DNA of 64,000 nucleotides from Bacteroidaceae bacterium (GCA_024401095.1 JAKSLR010000002.1:62001-126000), one strand, 5' to 3'; shown: positions 9,616 to 19,377, counted from the first letter of the stretch. The notes: generated from the sequence alone by a model not told the origin. Numbers and translations: made by a program.

Positions 9616-10728
9616 ATGATAAAAAAACTTTTTACGGCAGCACTGCTGCTTGGCGTTAGCTTGACCGTTGGCGCTCAGAACATTACAGAGAAGTACAAAC
9701 GCTTCCTTACCGATCCGTATGGTTATGTAGTTTATAAGACTTTAGAGACCATGAATATTGATGGTAAACTGGATGAGGCAGCCTGGAAGAATGCTCCTCT
9801 GACAGAATCTTTCGTTGACATCAGCGGTGAAGGTTTTCCTACACCTCGTTTCAACACCCAGGCTAAGATGCTTTGGGATGAGAACTATCTGTACATTGGC
9901 GCAGAGCTAGAAGAACCTAGTGTGTGGGCAGATCTGGTACAGCGTGATACCATCATCTATTACAATCATGATTTTGAGGTGTTCATTGATCCAGATGGTG
10001 ACGGCCATAACTATTTTGAGATTGAGACCAATGCGTTGGGTACTGTATTCGATTTGTTTGTGCAGCGACCTTACCGTGCAAAACAGCGTGCGTTTGTTAC
10101 TTTTGCATGGGATTGTCCAGGCATGAAACTTGCTACCCATGTGAATGGTACCTTGAACAAGTCTAAGGACAAGGACCAGGGATGGACCGTGGAGATTGCC
10201 ATTCCAAAGGAGGCTTTGGCTGCAGAGTTTGACAATTATTACAAGGCAGGTAACTATATGCGCCTGGGCTTCTCTCGCGTAGAGTGGCAGACTGTTTCCG
10301 ACAAACGTGGTCATGAGTCCAGAAAGAAGGATGCCAATGGCAAGTTCTTGCCAGAGGACAACTGGACCTGGGGTCCTACCGGTATGATTGCCATGCACAT
10401 GCCAGAGCGCTGGGGATATGTCTATCTGTCAGACAAGATTGTTGGTCAGGACAGCGAGACTTTCAAGTATCCTGCAGACCGTCCTATAGAGCGCTTGCTC
10501 TGGGCGATGTTCTATGCACAGGAAGAGCAGTTCGAGAAGACTGGTACTTACTTCAGCAAGACCGAGCAGTTCAAGTTGGTGGATAGTGAAATCAAGGCTT
10601 TGCCAAAGGGTAGTATCCTGAAGGTAGAGGCTACAGCCAATAAATATGAAATCGTTGCCACCCTTCCAGACGGTCGTGTCATCTCAATCGATGAGGACGG
10701 CTACCTGTGGAGAAGAGAGAAGAAATAA
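9616..10728 (+). CDS. Secreted CBM9-like carbohydrate-binding protein
   Basis: A 370-residue protein with a signal peptide (residues 1-21, ending VGAQ). Residues about 43-240 match the CBM9-like fold found in Bacteroidetes sugar-binding proteins: IDGKLDEAAWKNAP, then AKMLWDENYLYIGAELEEP and DFEVFIDPDGDGHNYFEIE. No catalytic domain is visible. The remaining C-terminal part is unassigned. It probably binds glycans at the cell surface or in the periplasm for the co-transcribed hydrolases. It starts 15 nt after the GH29 gene. Confidence 0.8.
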   Translation: MIKKLFTAALLLGVSLTVGAQNITEKYKRFLTDPYGYVVYKTLETMNIDGKLDEAAWKNAPLTESFVDISGEGFPTPRFNTQAKMLWDENYLYIGAELEEPSVWADLVQRDTIIYYNHDFEVFIDPDGDGHNYFEIETNALGTVFDLFVQRPYRAKQRAFVTFAWDCPGMKLATHVNGTLNKSKDKDQGWTVEIAIPKEALAAEFDNYYKAGNYMRLGFSRVEWQTVSDKRGHESRKKDANGKFLPEDNWTWGPTGMIAMHMPERWGYVYLSDKIVGQDSETFKYPADRPIERLLWAMFYAQEEQFEKTGTYFSKTEQFKLVDSEIKALPKGSILKVEATANKYEIVATLPDGRVISIDEDGYLWRREKK

Positions 10729-10746
10729 CAATAAACCTAAATACAT

Positions 10747-11916
10747 ATGAAGAAGATTTTATTGGCGCTGGTAGCTGTGTTTACCTTCATGGCATGCCAG
10801 CAGCAGAAGACAGAAGTGACACCAGACGTGAAGGCTTACGCTTGGTATAAGTGGGATCAGAACCGTGTGTCTCCAGATAGCCTGAAGGCTCAGTTCCAAA
10901 TGTGGAAGGAGCATGGAGTGATTGGTGTATGTGTAGAGAACGGTGGTTTTGCCGAGGAGAAGACCATGGACCAGATCAAGCTATGTGGTCAGATTGCACA
11001 TGAGGTAGGACTGGAGTTCCACGCTTGGGTTCCATCATCACTGCAGGCTAACTGCGATTCTACCTGGTACACCGTAAACCGTTTGGGTAAGTCTGCTTAC
11101 GTTCCAGAAGACCGTGCTTATGTGACTTACTACTCTACTGTTGACCCTCATAATCCAGCAGTAATTGATTACTTGGTAGGCAAATATACACAGGTGGCTG
11201 AGATGGAAGAGGTTGACTATGTACAGTTGGACTATATCCGTTATGCAGACGTTATTCTTTCAGAGGGTCTGTGGGACAAATATAAAGGTCAGATTGATCA
11301 TGAGTGGCGTGATGCAGAAGGTCATGTACATGAGTATCCAGGTGCAGACTATTGCTACTGTGATGACTGTGTAGCCGATTTCAAGGAGAAGACCGGAATT
11401 GACATCAAGGCTAAGATTGCTGAGGGCGTTGATCCTTCTACTATTCAGGAGTGGGCTCAGTTCCGTTGCGATAATGTAACCAACCTGGTGAATAAGATTG
11501 CTGAGGCTGTACATGCTAAGGGCAAGAAGATCAGTGCCGATGTATTCCCTGGTCCAGCAAGCTATGCAGAGAAGATGGTACGTCAGCAGTGGAACAATTG
11601 GAATGTAGATGTTTTCTTCCCAATGAACTACAATGACTTCTATTTGAAGCCAGCAGCTTGGGTAGGTGAGGTAACCGATGAAGAGGTGAAGTCTACCGAC
11701 AAGCCTGTTTACAGTGGCTTGTTCATCTGTCGTGACTGGCAGAACAAGGCAAGCTTGGTAGATCCAGAGAACTCTGGTCTGATTCCTTCTGAGATTGCAG
11801 AGGCAGTAGCAGGTTCTGTAAAGGCAGGTGCAGCAGGTGTTTGTCTGTTCACTCCAGAATCAATGACAGCTGATCACTGGGCAGAGTTCGATAAAGCTAT
11901 CGGTCTGGTAAAGTAA
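10747..11916 (+). CDS. GHL10/DUF187-like TIM-barrel lipoprotein
   Basis: A 389-residue lipoprotein (FMAC lipobox, Cys17). The repeated barrel signatures VGLEFHAWVPS, VDYVQLDYIRYADV, KKISADVFPGPAS and VDVFFPMNYND resemble the GHL10 (DUF187) glycoside-hydrolase-like group, where a DYIRY segment is conserved. It is the last gene of the glycan operon and is followed by a strong terminator. A hydrolytic role on glycans is suggested by fold and context, but neither substrate nor activity can be read from the sequence. Confidence 0.68.
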   Translation: MKKILLALVAVFTFMACQQQKTEVTPDVKAYAWYKWDQNRVSPDSLKAQFQMWKEHGVIGVCVENGGFAEEKTMDQIKLCGQIAHEVGLEFHAWVPSSLQANCDSTWYTVNRLGKSAYVPEDRAYVTYYSTVDPHNPAVIDYLVGKYTQVAEMEEVDYVQLDYIRYADVILSEGLWDKYKGQIDHEWRDAEGHVHEYPGADYCYCDDCVADFKEKTGIDIKAKIAEGVDPSTIQEWAQFRCDNVTNLVNKIAEAVHAKGKKISADVFPGPASYAEKMVRQQWNNWNVDVFFPMNYNDFYLKPAAWVGEVTDEEVKSTDKPVYSGLFICRDWQNKASLVDPENSGLIPSEIAEAVAGSVKAGAAGVCLFTPESMTADHWAEFDKAIGLVK

Positions 11917-11934
11917 TCGATAAATGACAAGATA

Positions 11935-11971
11935 AAAAAACGGAGCTCTTTGCAGGGCTCCGTTTTTTTAT
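11935..11971. terminator. Bidirectional intrinsic terminator
   Basis: An A-run, a GC-rich stem (CGGAGC pairing with GCTCCG) and a T-run lie between the convergent glycan operon and the GH130 gene, so the element can end transcripts from both sides. Confidence 0.9.
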
Positions 11972-11986
11972 GGTCTTTTTAGTAAG

Positions 11987-12973
11987 TTATTCTTTCTCCA
12001 AGTATGAGTTCTTTTTTACGAAATCAATAATCTCACTCAGGTGTCCGTATGCTGCACCTACATGAGTATCAGCTGCACCATAGTAGATGACTACACGGTC
12101 TCCATCGGTCAGTGCTGTACATGGGAATACCACGCCAGGAACATCACCGGTAAGCTCGTAGATTTCTGCAGGAGCCAATAGGTAAGACTGTGTACGGTAG
12201 AGAACCTTAGAAGGGTCATTGATGTCCAGAATGGCAGCACCCATAGAATAGCGGTAGCCGTTGCAAGTACCAATTACACCATGGTAGAACAGCAACCAAC
12301 CTTCGTCAGTACGGATAGGAATTGGGCCTGCACCAATCTTCAGACACTGCCATGCGCTGATGTCAAATGGAGTAGGACGCATAACCAGACGGTGCATGCC
12401 CCAGAACTTCATGTCAGGAGAGTAGCTCAGATAAATATCACCGAATGGTGTGTGGCCACTGTCTGATGGTCGGCTCAACATGGCATACATGCCATTAATC
12501 TTCTCAGGGAAGAGAACACCGTTACGGTTGAATGGCAAGAATGCATTCTCACACTGGTAGAAGGTCTTGAAATCAAAGGTATAGCCAATACCGATGGTTG
12601 GTTGGCCCTTATAGCCGTTACACCAGGTAATCCAATAACGATCTTCAATCCATGTAACACGTGGGTCGTATTTATAAGTGCTGTCAATCATGTCTGTATT
12701 GCCACATTCAAATACGATAGGCTCATGATTGATGTTCCAATGGATACCGTCTTTACTAAAACCGGCAAAGATATTCATCTGGACAGCACGGTTGTCGCAG
12801 CGGAATACACCTGCATAACCATCTTCAAAAGGGACAATAGCGCTGTTGAAGATACTGTTTGAGCAAGGTATGCTGTATCTGTCAATAATAGGGTTTTTAG
12901 GGTCACGCCACAGTACTTCTGTACAATCGGCTGGACGCTCCACCCATGGAAGTTTATTTGCTTCAGTAATCAT
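11987..12973 (-). CDS. GH130 mannoside phosphorylase (Man-GlcNAc type likely)
   Basis: A 328-residue cytoplasmic five-bladed propeller enzyme. Motifs include [65 protein letters not shown] and IGAGPIPI. The order and wording closely resemble the GH130 subfamily 2 enzyme from gut Bacteroides (UhgbMP) that phosphorolyses beta-1,4-mannosyl-N-acetylglucosamine, as far as I recall that sequence. Such enzymes act on the Man-GlcNAc core of N-glycans after outer sugars are removed. There is no signal peptide. The gene follows its transporter by 6 nt on the minus strand, so both are one operon. Confidence 0.92.
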   Translation of the reverse strand: MITEANKLPWVERPADCTEVLWRDPKNPIIDRYSIPCSNSIFNSAIVPFEDGYAGVFRCDNRAVQMNIFAGFSKDGIHWNINHEPIVFECGNTDMIDSTYKYDPRVTWIEDRYWITWCNGYKGQPTIGIGYTFDFKTFYQCENAFLPFNRNGVLFPEKINGMYAMLSRPSDSGHTPFGDIYLSYSPDMKFWGMHRLVMRPTPFDISAWQCLKIGAGPIPIRTDEGWLLFYHGVIGTCNGYRYSMGAAILDINDPSKVLYRTQSYLLAPAEIYELTGDVPGVVFPCTALTDGDRVVIYYGAADTHVGAAYGHLSEIIDFVKKNSYLEKE

Positions 12974-12979
12974 TTTATT

Positions 12980-14326
12980 TTATTTCTTAATAGGATACTT
13001 GTAGATCAAGAGCAACATCAGCATAGCGATGGCTGCAGGAATGATTGAGAACAGAGACCAGATCATGCTCTGTACTGCATCCATGTCGCTTTCTGCAATA
13101 GTTACTACTGTCTGACCGTTTGCATCTGTTCCGGAGATAAAGCCCACAGCACCAAGCAACAGGGCAACCAATGCACCAGAAATGGCAGAACCAAACTTCT
13201 GTGACATGGTACCAGAAGAGAAAATCAAACCGGTAGAAGAAATACCGTTCTTCTCAGTTGCATAGTCAGCAACATCGGCATACATAGACCACAACAGTGG
13301 AGAGTAGAATCCAATACCGATAGAGGTAAGAATAACGATACCCACCATTACCCAAATGTAGGCAGGATCCATTGGTACGAAGAAGAAGGCAATGGATGTT
13401 ACTGCACAGATAATGGCAGAATAGGTAAATGCTTTAACCTTAGAACCAGCCCATTCTGTAAATTTAGGTGAAAGACCACCGAAAATCATACAGGTAACTT
13501 CACCAAAAGTCATGAATACGGTATAATTGATGATTAATCCGCTTACGGTAACTTCTCCACCCAGACAATAGGTCAGCATATAACCGGCTACAGCATAGCG
13601 GAAACCGTTAAAGAAGTTTGTGCAGATACCCAGCAAAGTCAGATAAATCCAAGGCTTATTCTTGAACAGGTCAACGAATGGACGGAATGAGAACTTCTCT
13701 GCCTGGATTGGTTTCAGGCGCTCCTTGGTCAGGAATCCGCAAGCCATGGTCATGACTGCTGCCAGAGCACCAAGGCTAGCACCTAAGACTGCATATTGAT
13801 GAGCCTCTGTTCCACCCACCATCTTTTGCAGGTAAGGGAAAGAAAGCAGGGTAATGAATCCCATGGCGTAAGCACCTACCATACGATATGCTGAGAATTG
13901 GTTCTTCTCATTGTCATCGGCAGTCATTACACCCAACAGAGAACCGTAAGGAACGTTTACTGCTGTATAGACAGCCATCATGATCAAGTAAAGGGAATAA
14001 GCCCAGATACGCTTACCAACAGGACCAAATTCTGGAGTGTAAAGCAATAATGCAAAGACAAGTCCAAGAGGAATAGCACCGAAAATCAGCCAAGGACGAT
14101 AGGTTCCCCAGCGAGTCTTGGTGCGGTCTGCCAAACTACCCATTAATGGGTCTGTTACAACATCGAACATACGGGCAATAAGCATCAGGGTTGCTGTATC
14201 TGCAACTGTTAATCCGAAAATGTTTGTGAAGAACAGAGGAAATGCAATAGACATGACTTTCCATGTAATACCTCCTGCTGCGGCATCGCCAAGAGCATAG
14301 CCGAATTTTTCTTTAAAACTTGCCAT
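12980..14326 (-). CDS. MelB-type (GPH) sugar:cation symporter
   Basis: A 448-residue inner-membrane protein with about 12 hydrophobic segments. Near the N-terminus it has FGYALGDAAAGG and DVVTDPLMGSLADRTKTRWGTYRP, the signature of the glycoside-pentoside-hexuronide:cation symporter family. The start MASFKEKFGYALGD is preferred over an upstream Met (at 14371), because the family begins here and a -7 box lies just upstream. It is co-transcribed with the GH130 phosphorylase, so it probably imports mannosyl-GlcNAc or a related disaccharide. Confidence 0.92.
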   Translation of the reverse strand: MASFKEKFGYALGDAAAGGITWKVMSIAFPLFFTNIFGLTVADTATLMLIARMFDVVTDPLMGSLADRTKTRWGTYRPWLIFGAIPLGLVFALLLYTPEFGPVGKRIWAYSLYLIMMAVYTAVNVPYGSLLGVMTADDNEKNQFSAYRMVGAYAMGFITLLSFPYLQKMVGGTEAHQYAVLGASLGALAAVMTMACGFLTKERLKPIQAEKFSFRPFVDLFKNKPWIYLTLLGICTNFFNGFRYAVAGYMLTYCLGGEVTVSGLIINYTVFMTFGEVTCMIFGGLSPKFTEWAGSKVKAFTYSAIICAVTSIAFFFVPMDPAYIWVMVGIVILTSIGIGFYSPLLWSMYADVADYATEKNGISSTGLIFSSGTMSQKFGSAISGALVALLLGAVGFISGTDANGQTVVTIAESDMDAVQSMIWSLFSIIPAAIAMLMLLLIYKYPIKK

Positions 14327-14368
14327 TGTTTTGTCTTTCTTTAGATTAGTTATTAGGTTTATTTCGTG

Positions 14369-14376
14369 CAAAGGTA
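14369..14376 (-). promoter_or_regulatory. -7 box of the symporter-GH130 operon
   Basis: TACCTTTG on the minus strand matches the Bacteroidetes TAnnTTTG -7 element. It lies about 43 nt before the chosen start codon, back to back with the promoter of the divergent transglutaminase gene. Confidence 0.65.
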
Positions 14377-14385
14377 ACTATTTTT

Positions 14386-14416
14386 TTTGCTGTGAACAAT
14401 AAAAAGCTTATTTTTG
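14386..14416 (+). promoter_or_regulatory. Bacteroidetes promoter of transglutaminase gene
   Basis: TTTG (14386-14389), a 19-nt spacer and TATTTTTG (14409-14416) form a near-consensus primary sigma factor promoter 25 nt ahead of the start codon. Confidence 0.75.
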
Positions 14417-14440
14417 TAGCACAAACCTAAAATTTATAAA

Positions 14441-17128
14441 ATGAAAAAAACATTTCTTGCAATTCTTAGTGTGCTGTTCGTCTTGACAGCATGTACTGGA
14501 GATAAACATTTCATCTCTGATGCTGCCTATTATGAGCAGGTACAGAAGGATCTTCAGTTAAAACAGGAACAATTGCCAAACGGTGATTTCTTTGAAATCC
14601 TGAACCGTCCGGATCTGACTGTTTATGAGAAAGAGGCTTTGAGCTTCTTATATGCATACTTGCCTCAGAGTGATATTGTTGACAAGACTGGCGACTATTA
14701 TCTGGAGAACGTCCGTCTTACTCAACAGGCTGTTGAGGAAATGCCTTGGGGTAAGTCTTTAGACGAATCTCTGATTCGCTTTTTTGTCCTTCCTATTCGT
14801 GTGAACAACGAGCCTTTGGATGATTCTCGAAAAGTCTTTTTTGAGGAATTGAAGGACCGTGTAAAGAATCTGTCTCTTTTTGATGCTATTGTGGAGGTGA
14901 ACCATTGGTGTCATGAGAAGGTTGTCTATACTCCTAGTGATGGCCGTACCAGTAGCCCGTTACAGTCAGTTCGTACTGCATTTGGCCGCTGTGGCGAAGA
15001 GTCAACCTTCTGTGTGGCTGCACTTCGTTCTGTCGGTATCCCTGCTCGTCAGGTATATACTCCACGTTGGGCTCACACCGATGATAATCATGCATGGGTA
15101 GAGGCATGGGTCGATGGTGGCTGGCATTTCCTGGGTGCATGTGAACCAGAGCCTGTTCTTGATTTAGGTTGGTTTAATGCTCCTGCAAGCCGTGGTATGA
15201 TGATGCATACCAAAGTGTTCGGTAACTACAACGGTGCCGAGGAAATTATGCTTCGCAAGCCAAACTTTACAGAAATCAATGTGATTGACAATTATGCAAA
15301 GTCTGCCCGTATGGACTTGCAGGTTGTGGATGCAAGTGGCAAGCCTGTTCAAGATGCCAAAGTTCAATTCAAGGTATATAATTATGCTGAGTTCTATACT
15401 GTAGCTACCAAATTTACTGACGCTGAAGGAAAGACATTCCTTACCAGTGGTTTAGGAGATATGCTGGTGTGGGTATCTAAAGACGGCAAGTGGGGATATG
15501 ATAAGCTTTCTTTCGGTAAGGAATCATCAAAGACTATCAAACTGGATAAGACAGAAAAGGATGGCTATGCTGTGGATTTTGATATCGTACCTCCTCCTGA
15601 GAGCTATAATCTTCCAGAAGTAACCCCTGAACAGCGTGCTAATAACGATAAGCTGATGGCACGTGAAGATTCCATCCGCAATGCGTATGTAGCCACCATG
15701 TATAATCATGAAAAAGCTGTTAAATGGTGTCTGGATAATCAGGTAGATACAACAGATGTTCCAAAGTTGTTAGAGCGCTCTCGTGGTAATCATGCATCTA
15801 TCATCGGTTTCCTCAAGGCTTCTGAGGATAAAGCTGAGGCTATTGCACTCTTGAAGAGCTTGAGCCAGAAAGACCTTCGTGATGTCCCTCAGGAAATCAT
15901 TACCTCTCACTTGAATAACACGAAGAAGGTGGAAGGTATAGATGCTAAAATCTATCATGAATATGTTCTTTGCCCTCGTGTAGAACTGGAGGCCCTGACA
16001 AATTATAAGGAGTTCTTCCAGCAGACTTTATCTGCTGATCAGCAGAAAGAATTCTCTACTCCTGGTAACCTGACCAAGTGGGTGAAGGAGAATATTACCT
16101 TAAACGAGGACTTGAACGTTACCAGTGTTCCTGTATCTCCTGCAGGTGTGTGGAAGAGCCGAGTTGCTGATACTCGTAGCCGTGGTATCTTCTTTGTGTC
16201 TGTTCTTCGTAGTTTAGGTGTACCTGCACAGCTGGACCCTGTAACAGGAAAGGCACAGTATATGGAAAATGGTGAGTGGCAAGATGCAGATTTCGAAAAG
16301 GGTGCTCCAGCTGCTAAATCAAAGGGTACTGTACATGCAACTTACGAGCCAACCAAGCAGAATATGAACCCTCGTTACTACAATCACTTTACAATCAGCA
16401 AATTTGAAGACGGAGAGTTCTCACTCTTGAGTTTTGATGAAGGCGATATCGACATGGGTGGCGGTTCTGATTATGAGAATATGCTTAAGAAAGGCTTGAA
16501 GTTGGATACTGGATATTATATGCTGACCAGCGGAAGCCGCCAGCGTGACGGTTCTATCCTCACTCGAGTTGTTTTCTTTAATGTTGAAGAGAATAAGGAC
16601 ACCCAGATTGAGTTGCAGATGCGTAAGCGCAATGCAGGTCTGGATGTCATTGGCAAGGTTGAAAAGGAATTAGAGTATAAGCCATTGGCTTTAAATGAAA
16701 AGGATAATAAGGTTGAAAATACAGATTCAAATCCTGTGAAGATTTCTTCTTTGGCAGCAGATGGATGGTATGTATGTGCTGTTTTGGGTGTTAATGAAGA
16801 GCCTACCAATCATGTTCTGCGTGACATTGCTGCATTGAAGACTCAGTTTGAGCAGGATGCTATGCCTATTCTGTTTGTCTTCCCTGATCAAGAAGGCTTG
16901 GCAAAGTTCCGTCTTCAGGATTTCCCAGGTCTGCCAAAGACCATTGTATGGGGTATGGACAAAGATGCTGCTATTCAGAATACATTGGCAGCTGCTGCAA
17001 AATTGTCAAATGCCAAGCAACTTCCTATTGTAGTCATTGCTAATACAGACGGTAGGGTGGTATTCGTATCACAGGGATATACTATTGGTATGGGTGAACA
17101 GTTGATGGAAATTGTGCATCAGTTGTAA
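14441..17128 (+). CDS. Transglutaminase-like lipoprotein
   Basis: An 895-residue lipoprotein (LTAC lipobox, Cys18). A transglutaminase-like core spans about 150-245: FGRCGEEST holds the likely catalytic Cys184 and DDNHAWVEAWV holds His217. A beta domain of the carboxypeptidase-regulatory type follows (290-380). Residues 565-620 look like a second, degenerate transglutaminase core without the Cys. The end (about 795-895) resembles a thioredoxin fold without redox cysteines. Proteins of this type are common near Bacteroidetes glycan loci and may act on peptides or glycopeptides; the substrate is unknown. It is a single gene with its own promoter and terminator. Confidence 0.8.
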   Translation: MKKTFLAILSVLFVLTACTGDKHFISDAAYYEQVQKDLQLKQEQLPNGDFFEILNRPDLTVYEKEALSFLYAYLPQSDIVDKTGDYYLENVRLTQQAVEEMPWGKSLDESLIRFFVLPIRVNNEPLDDSRKVFFEELKDRVKNLSLFDAIVEVNHWCHEKVVYTPSDGRTSSPLQSVRTAFGRCGEESTFCVAALRSVGIPARQVYTPRWAHTDDNHAWVEAWVDGGWHFLGACEPEPVLDLGWFNAPASRGMMMHTKVFGNYNGAEEIMLRKPNFTEINVIDNYAKSARMDLQVVDASGKPVQDAKVQFKVYNYAEFYTVATKFTDAEGKTFLTSGLGDMLVWVSKDGKWGYDKLSFGKESSKTIKLDKTEKDGYAVDFDIVPPPESYNLPEVTPEQRANNDKLMAREDSIRNAYVATMYNHEKAVKWCLDNQVDTTDVPKLLERSRGNHASIIGFLKASEDKAEAIALLKSLSQKDLRDVPQEIITSHLNNTKKVEGIDAKIYHEYVLCPRVELEALTNYKEFFQQTLSADQQKEFSTPGNLTKWVKENITLNEDLNVTSVPVSPAGVWKSRVADTRSRGIFFVSVLRSLGVPAQLDPVTGKAQYMENGEWQDADFEKGAPAAKSKGTVHATYEPTKQNMNPRYYNHFTISKFEDGEFSLLSFDEGDIDMGGGSDYENMLKKGLKLDTGYYMLTSGSRQRDGSILTRVVFFNVEENKDTQIELQMRKRNAGLDVIGKVEKELEYKPLALNEKDNKVENTDSNPVKISSLAADGWYVCAVLGVNEEPTNHVLRDIAALKTQFEQDAMPILFVFPDQEGLAKFRLQDFPGLPKTIVWGMDKDAAIQNTLAAAAKLSNAKQLPIVVIANTDGRVVFVSQGYTIGMGEQLMEIVHQL

Positions 17129-17156
17129 TCCTTTATAACTTGTAGATAAAACATGA

Positions 17157-17194
17157 AATCTCAGTCCAAATGAACTTTTGGACTGAGATTTTTC
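17157..17194 (+). terminator. Intrinsic terminator after transglutaminase gene
   Basis: A perfect 14-bp stem (17157-17170 with 17177-17190) with a 6-nt loop ends in a T-rich tract. Confidence 0.92.
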
Positions 17195-17343
17195 TATGTA
17201 TCTATCTTTAGAGACAGTGAACTGTGGAATAACTTGATTTTTTATAAAATCTGCAAAAACACCTTTGCTTATTTAATAAATTGTAAGAAAACCCAATAAA
17301 AATCTTATAATTTTAAAGAAAATAGTAAAATTTAAAGGTTTTA

Positions 17344-17375
17344 TTTGTCCATTACAAAAAGAACAACTAAATTTG
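17344..17375 (+). promoter_or_regulatory. ilv operon promoter
   Basis: TTTG (17344-17347), a 20-nt spacer and TAAATTTG (17368-17375) fit the Bacteroidetes consensus. The predicted transcript starts near 17382, giving a leader of about 190 nt before ilvD. The stretch from 17200 to 17343 is AT-rich and shows nothing else. Confidence 0.75.
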
Positions 17376-17402
17376 CGGCAATTTATAAAAGAGAGAGAGT
17401 AT

Positions 17403-17495
17403 ATGACATTTTCAATTTCATCTTCAGTCGTCGAATTAGGTATTTTGCACGTGGTGATTAAGGCACTGGGTGAGAAAGGTTGTATACACTTGTAG
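17403..17495 (+). CDS. ilv leader peptide (30 aa)
   Basis: A short ORF begins about 20 nt after the predicted transcription start. It encodes 30 residues, of which 12 are Ile, Val or Leu: Val9-10, Leu12, Ile14, Leu15, Val17-18, Ile19 and Leu22 form the densest run. It has an AG-rich but weak ribosome site. Its last third overlaps the antiterminator arm (17470-17479). Composition, position and overlap are those of an attenuator leader peptide whose translation senses charged branched-chain tRNAs. It is too short for ordinary gene calling. Confidence 0.75.
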   Translation: MTFSISSSVVELGILHVVIKALGEKGCIHL

Positions 17496-17550
17496 AGACA
17501 TAAAAACAAAGCTGTTGAGCCTTTCTCACAAACGTTGAGAGAGGCTTTTT
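17470..17550 (+). promoter_or_regulatory. Attenuator: antiterminator and terminator of ilv operon
   Basis: The terminator is an 11-bp stem (17518-17528 with 17536-17546, one G-U) followed by a run of T. Its 5' arm is also perfectly complementary over 10 nt (17520-17529) to 17470-17479 inside the leader peptide frame. The two helices exclude each other. A ribosome stalled on the Val/Ile/Leu codons would leave 17470-17479 free to pair and prevent termination. A ribosome reaching the leader stop would cover it and allow termination. Confidence 0.78.
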
Positions 17551-17573
17551 GATTGAAAAAAAGAAGACAAAAT

Positions 17574-19376
17574 ATGAAACATCCATTGAGAAGTGCTGTT
17601 TGCACAGAAGGAAGAAGAATGGCTGGTGCCAGAGCCCTTTGGGTGGCCAACGGAATGAAACGTGAGCAGTTTGGCAAGCCAATCATTGCTATTGTCAATT
17701 CATTTACTCAGTTTGTTCCTGGTCATACTCATTTGCATGAAATCGGTCAGATTGTCAAGTCTGAAATAGAAAAACTGGGCTGTTATGCTGCAGAATTTAA
17801 TACCATTGCTGTGGATGATGGTATTGCAATGGGACATGACGGAATGCTTTATTCCCTTCCTTCACGTGATGTGATAGCAGATTCTGTAGAATACATGGTC
17901 AATGCACATAAGGCTGACGCCATGGTTTGCATTTCCAACTGTGACAAGGTTACTCCGGGTATGCTGATGGCTGCCATGCGTTTGAATATCCCTGCAGTAT
18001 TTGTCAGTGGTGGACCAATGGAGGCTCATAAGCTGAATGGAGAAAATGCGGATTTGATCACTGCAATGGTGAAGGGCGGTGATGTTACTGTCAGCGATGA
18101 GGAACTCGCTCAGGTTGAACAGATGGCTTGCCCTGGTTGTGGTGCATGTTCTGGTATGTTTACAGCAAACTCCATGAACTCTTTGACTGAAGCTTTGGGT
18201 ATGTCGCTTCCTGGTAATGGCTCAATTTTGGCTACTCATGTAAATCGTATTCAGCTTTTCAAGGATGCAGCCAAGCTAATTGTAAAGAATGCATTGGCTT
18301 ACTATGAAGACGGTGATGATTCTGTTCTTCCTCGTTCCATTGCAACCCGTCCTGCTTTCTTGAATGCCATGACACTGGATATAGCTATGGGTGCTTCTAC
18401 CAATACCGTTCTCCATCTGTTGGCTGTTGCCCAAGAAGCTGAAGTTGATTTTAAGATGAAAGATATCGATGCACTTTCCCGTAAGGTTCCTTTCTTGTGC
18501 AAGTTGGCGCCAAACTGGCAAAAGTATTCTATTCAGGAGGAAAATCGTGCAGGTGGTATTTTGGGAATCATGGGTGAACTTGCCAAGGGCAATTTGCTGG
18601 ATCTTTCCTGCAAGCGTGTAAATGGAGCAACGCTGGGTGAAGATATTCAGAAGTATTCTATTACTGGTAATGTGCTAGATCCTGAAGCAGACCGCATTTA
18701 TCATTCAGCACCAGGTGGTGTGTTCTCTAATGTCATGGGTTCACAGAATGCACAATGGGAGACTTTGGATACAGACCGTGTAAATGGTTGCATTCGCGAT
18801 ATTGAACATGCCTACACCAAGGATGGTGGTATGGCTGTTCTCTTTGGAAACATTGCACAGGATGGTTGTGTGGTAAAGACTGCTGGTGTAGCTCCAGAAC
18901 TTTGGCACTTTGAAGGTCCTGCGGTAGTCTTTGACTCTCAAGAAGATGCCTGTGACGGCATTTTGGGCGGAAAAGTAAAGAAAGGTGATTGTGTAGTAAT
19001 CACTCATGAAGGTCCTAAGGGTGGTCCTGGTATGCAGGAGATGCTTTATCCAACCTCATACATCAAGAGCATGCATATGGGTAAGGAGTGTGCCCTGATT
19101 ACAGATGGCCGTTTCTCTGGTGGCACATCAGGATTGAGTATCGGTCACATTTCTCCAGAGGCAGCCTCTGGTGGAAACATTGGAAAGATTAAAGATGGTG
19201 ACATCATCGTTATAGATATTCCAAGCCGCTCTATCAATGTGAAGTTGAGCGATGAAGAGCTTGCTGCTCGTCCTCAACAACCGCTGAAGCGTAATCGTGT
19301 AGTGTCAAAGGCATTGCGTGCATATGCTCAGAGTGTTTCAAGTGCAGACAAGGGTGGTGTACGTATAATAGATTAA
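17574..19376 (+). CDS. ilvD: Dihydroxy-acid dehydratase
   Basis: A 600-residue Fe-S enzyme that dehydrates 2,3-dihydroxy-isovalerate and its methylvalerate homologue in valine and isoleucine synthesis. Cluster cysteines are visible in [12 protein letters not shown] and [17 protein letters not shown], and the C-terminal part has [21 protein letters not shown]. The start [13 protein letters not shown] is chosen, since the frame extension from 17553 uses TTG and lies in the attenuator tail. It is the first structural gene after the attenuator, and ilvB follows after 1 nt. Confidence 0.97.
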   Translation: MKHPLRSAVCTEGRRMAGARALWVANGMKREQFGKPIIAIVNSFTQFVPGHTHLHEIGQIVKSEIEKLGCYAAEFNTIAVDDGIAMGHDGMLYSLPSRDVIADSVEYMVNAHKADAMVCISNCDKVTPGMLMAAMRLNIPAVFVSGGPMEAHKLNGENADLITAMVKGGDVTVSDEELAQVEQMACPGCGACSGMFTANSMNSLTEALGMSLPGNGSILATHVNRIQLFKDAAKLIVKNALAYYEDGDDSVLPRSIATRPAFLNAMTLDIAMGASTNTVLHLLAVAQEAEVDFKMKDIDALSRKVPFLCKLAPNWQKYSIQEENRAGGILGIMGELAKGNLLDLSCKRVNGATLGEDIQKYSITGNVLDPEADRIYHSAPGGVFSNVMGSQNAQWETLDTDRVNGCIRDIEHAYTKDGGMAVLFGNIAQDGCVVKTAGVAPELWHFEGPAVVFDSQEDACDGILGGKVKKGDCVVITHEGPKGGPGMQEMLYPTSYIKSMHMGKECALITDGRFSGGTSGLSIGHISPEAASGGNIGKIKDGDIIVIDIPSRSINVKLSDEELAARPQQPLKRNRVVSKALRAYAQSVSSADKGGVRIID

Positions 19377-19377
19377 T

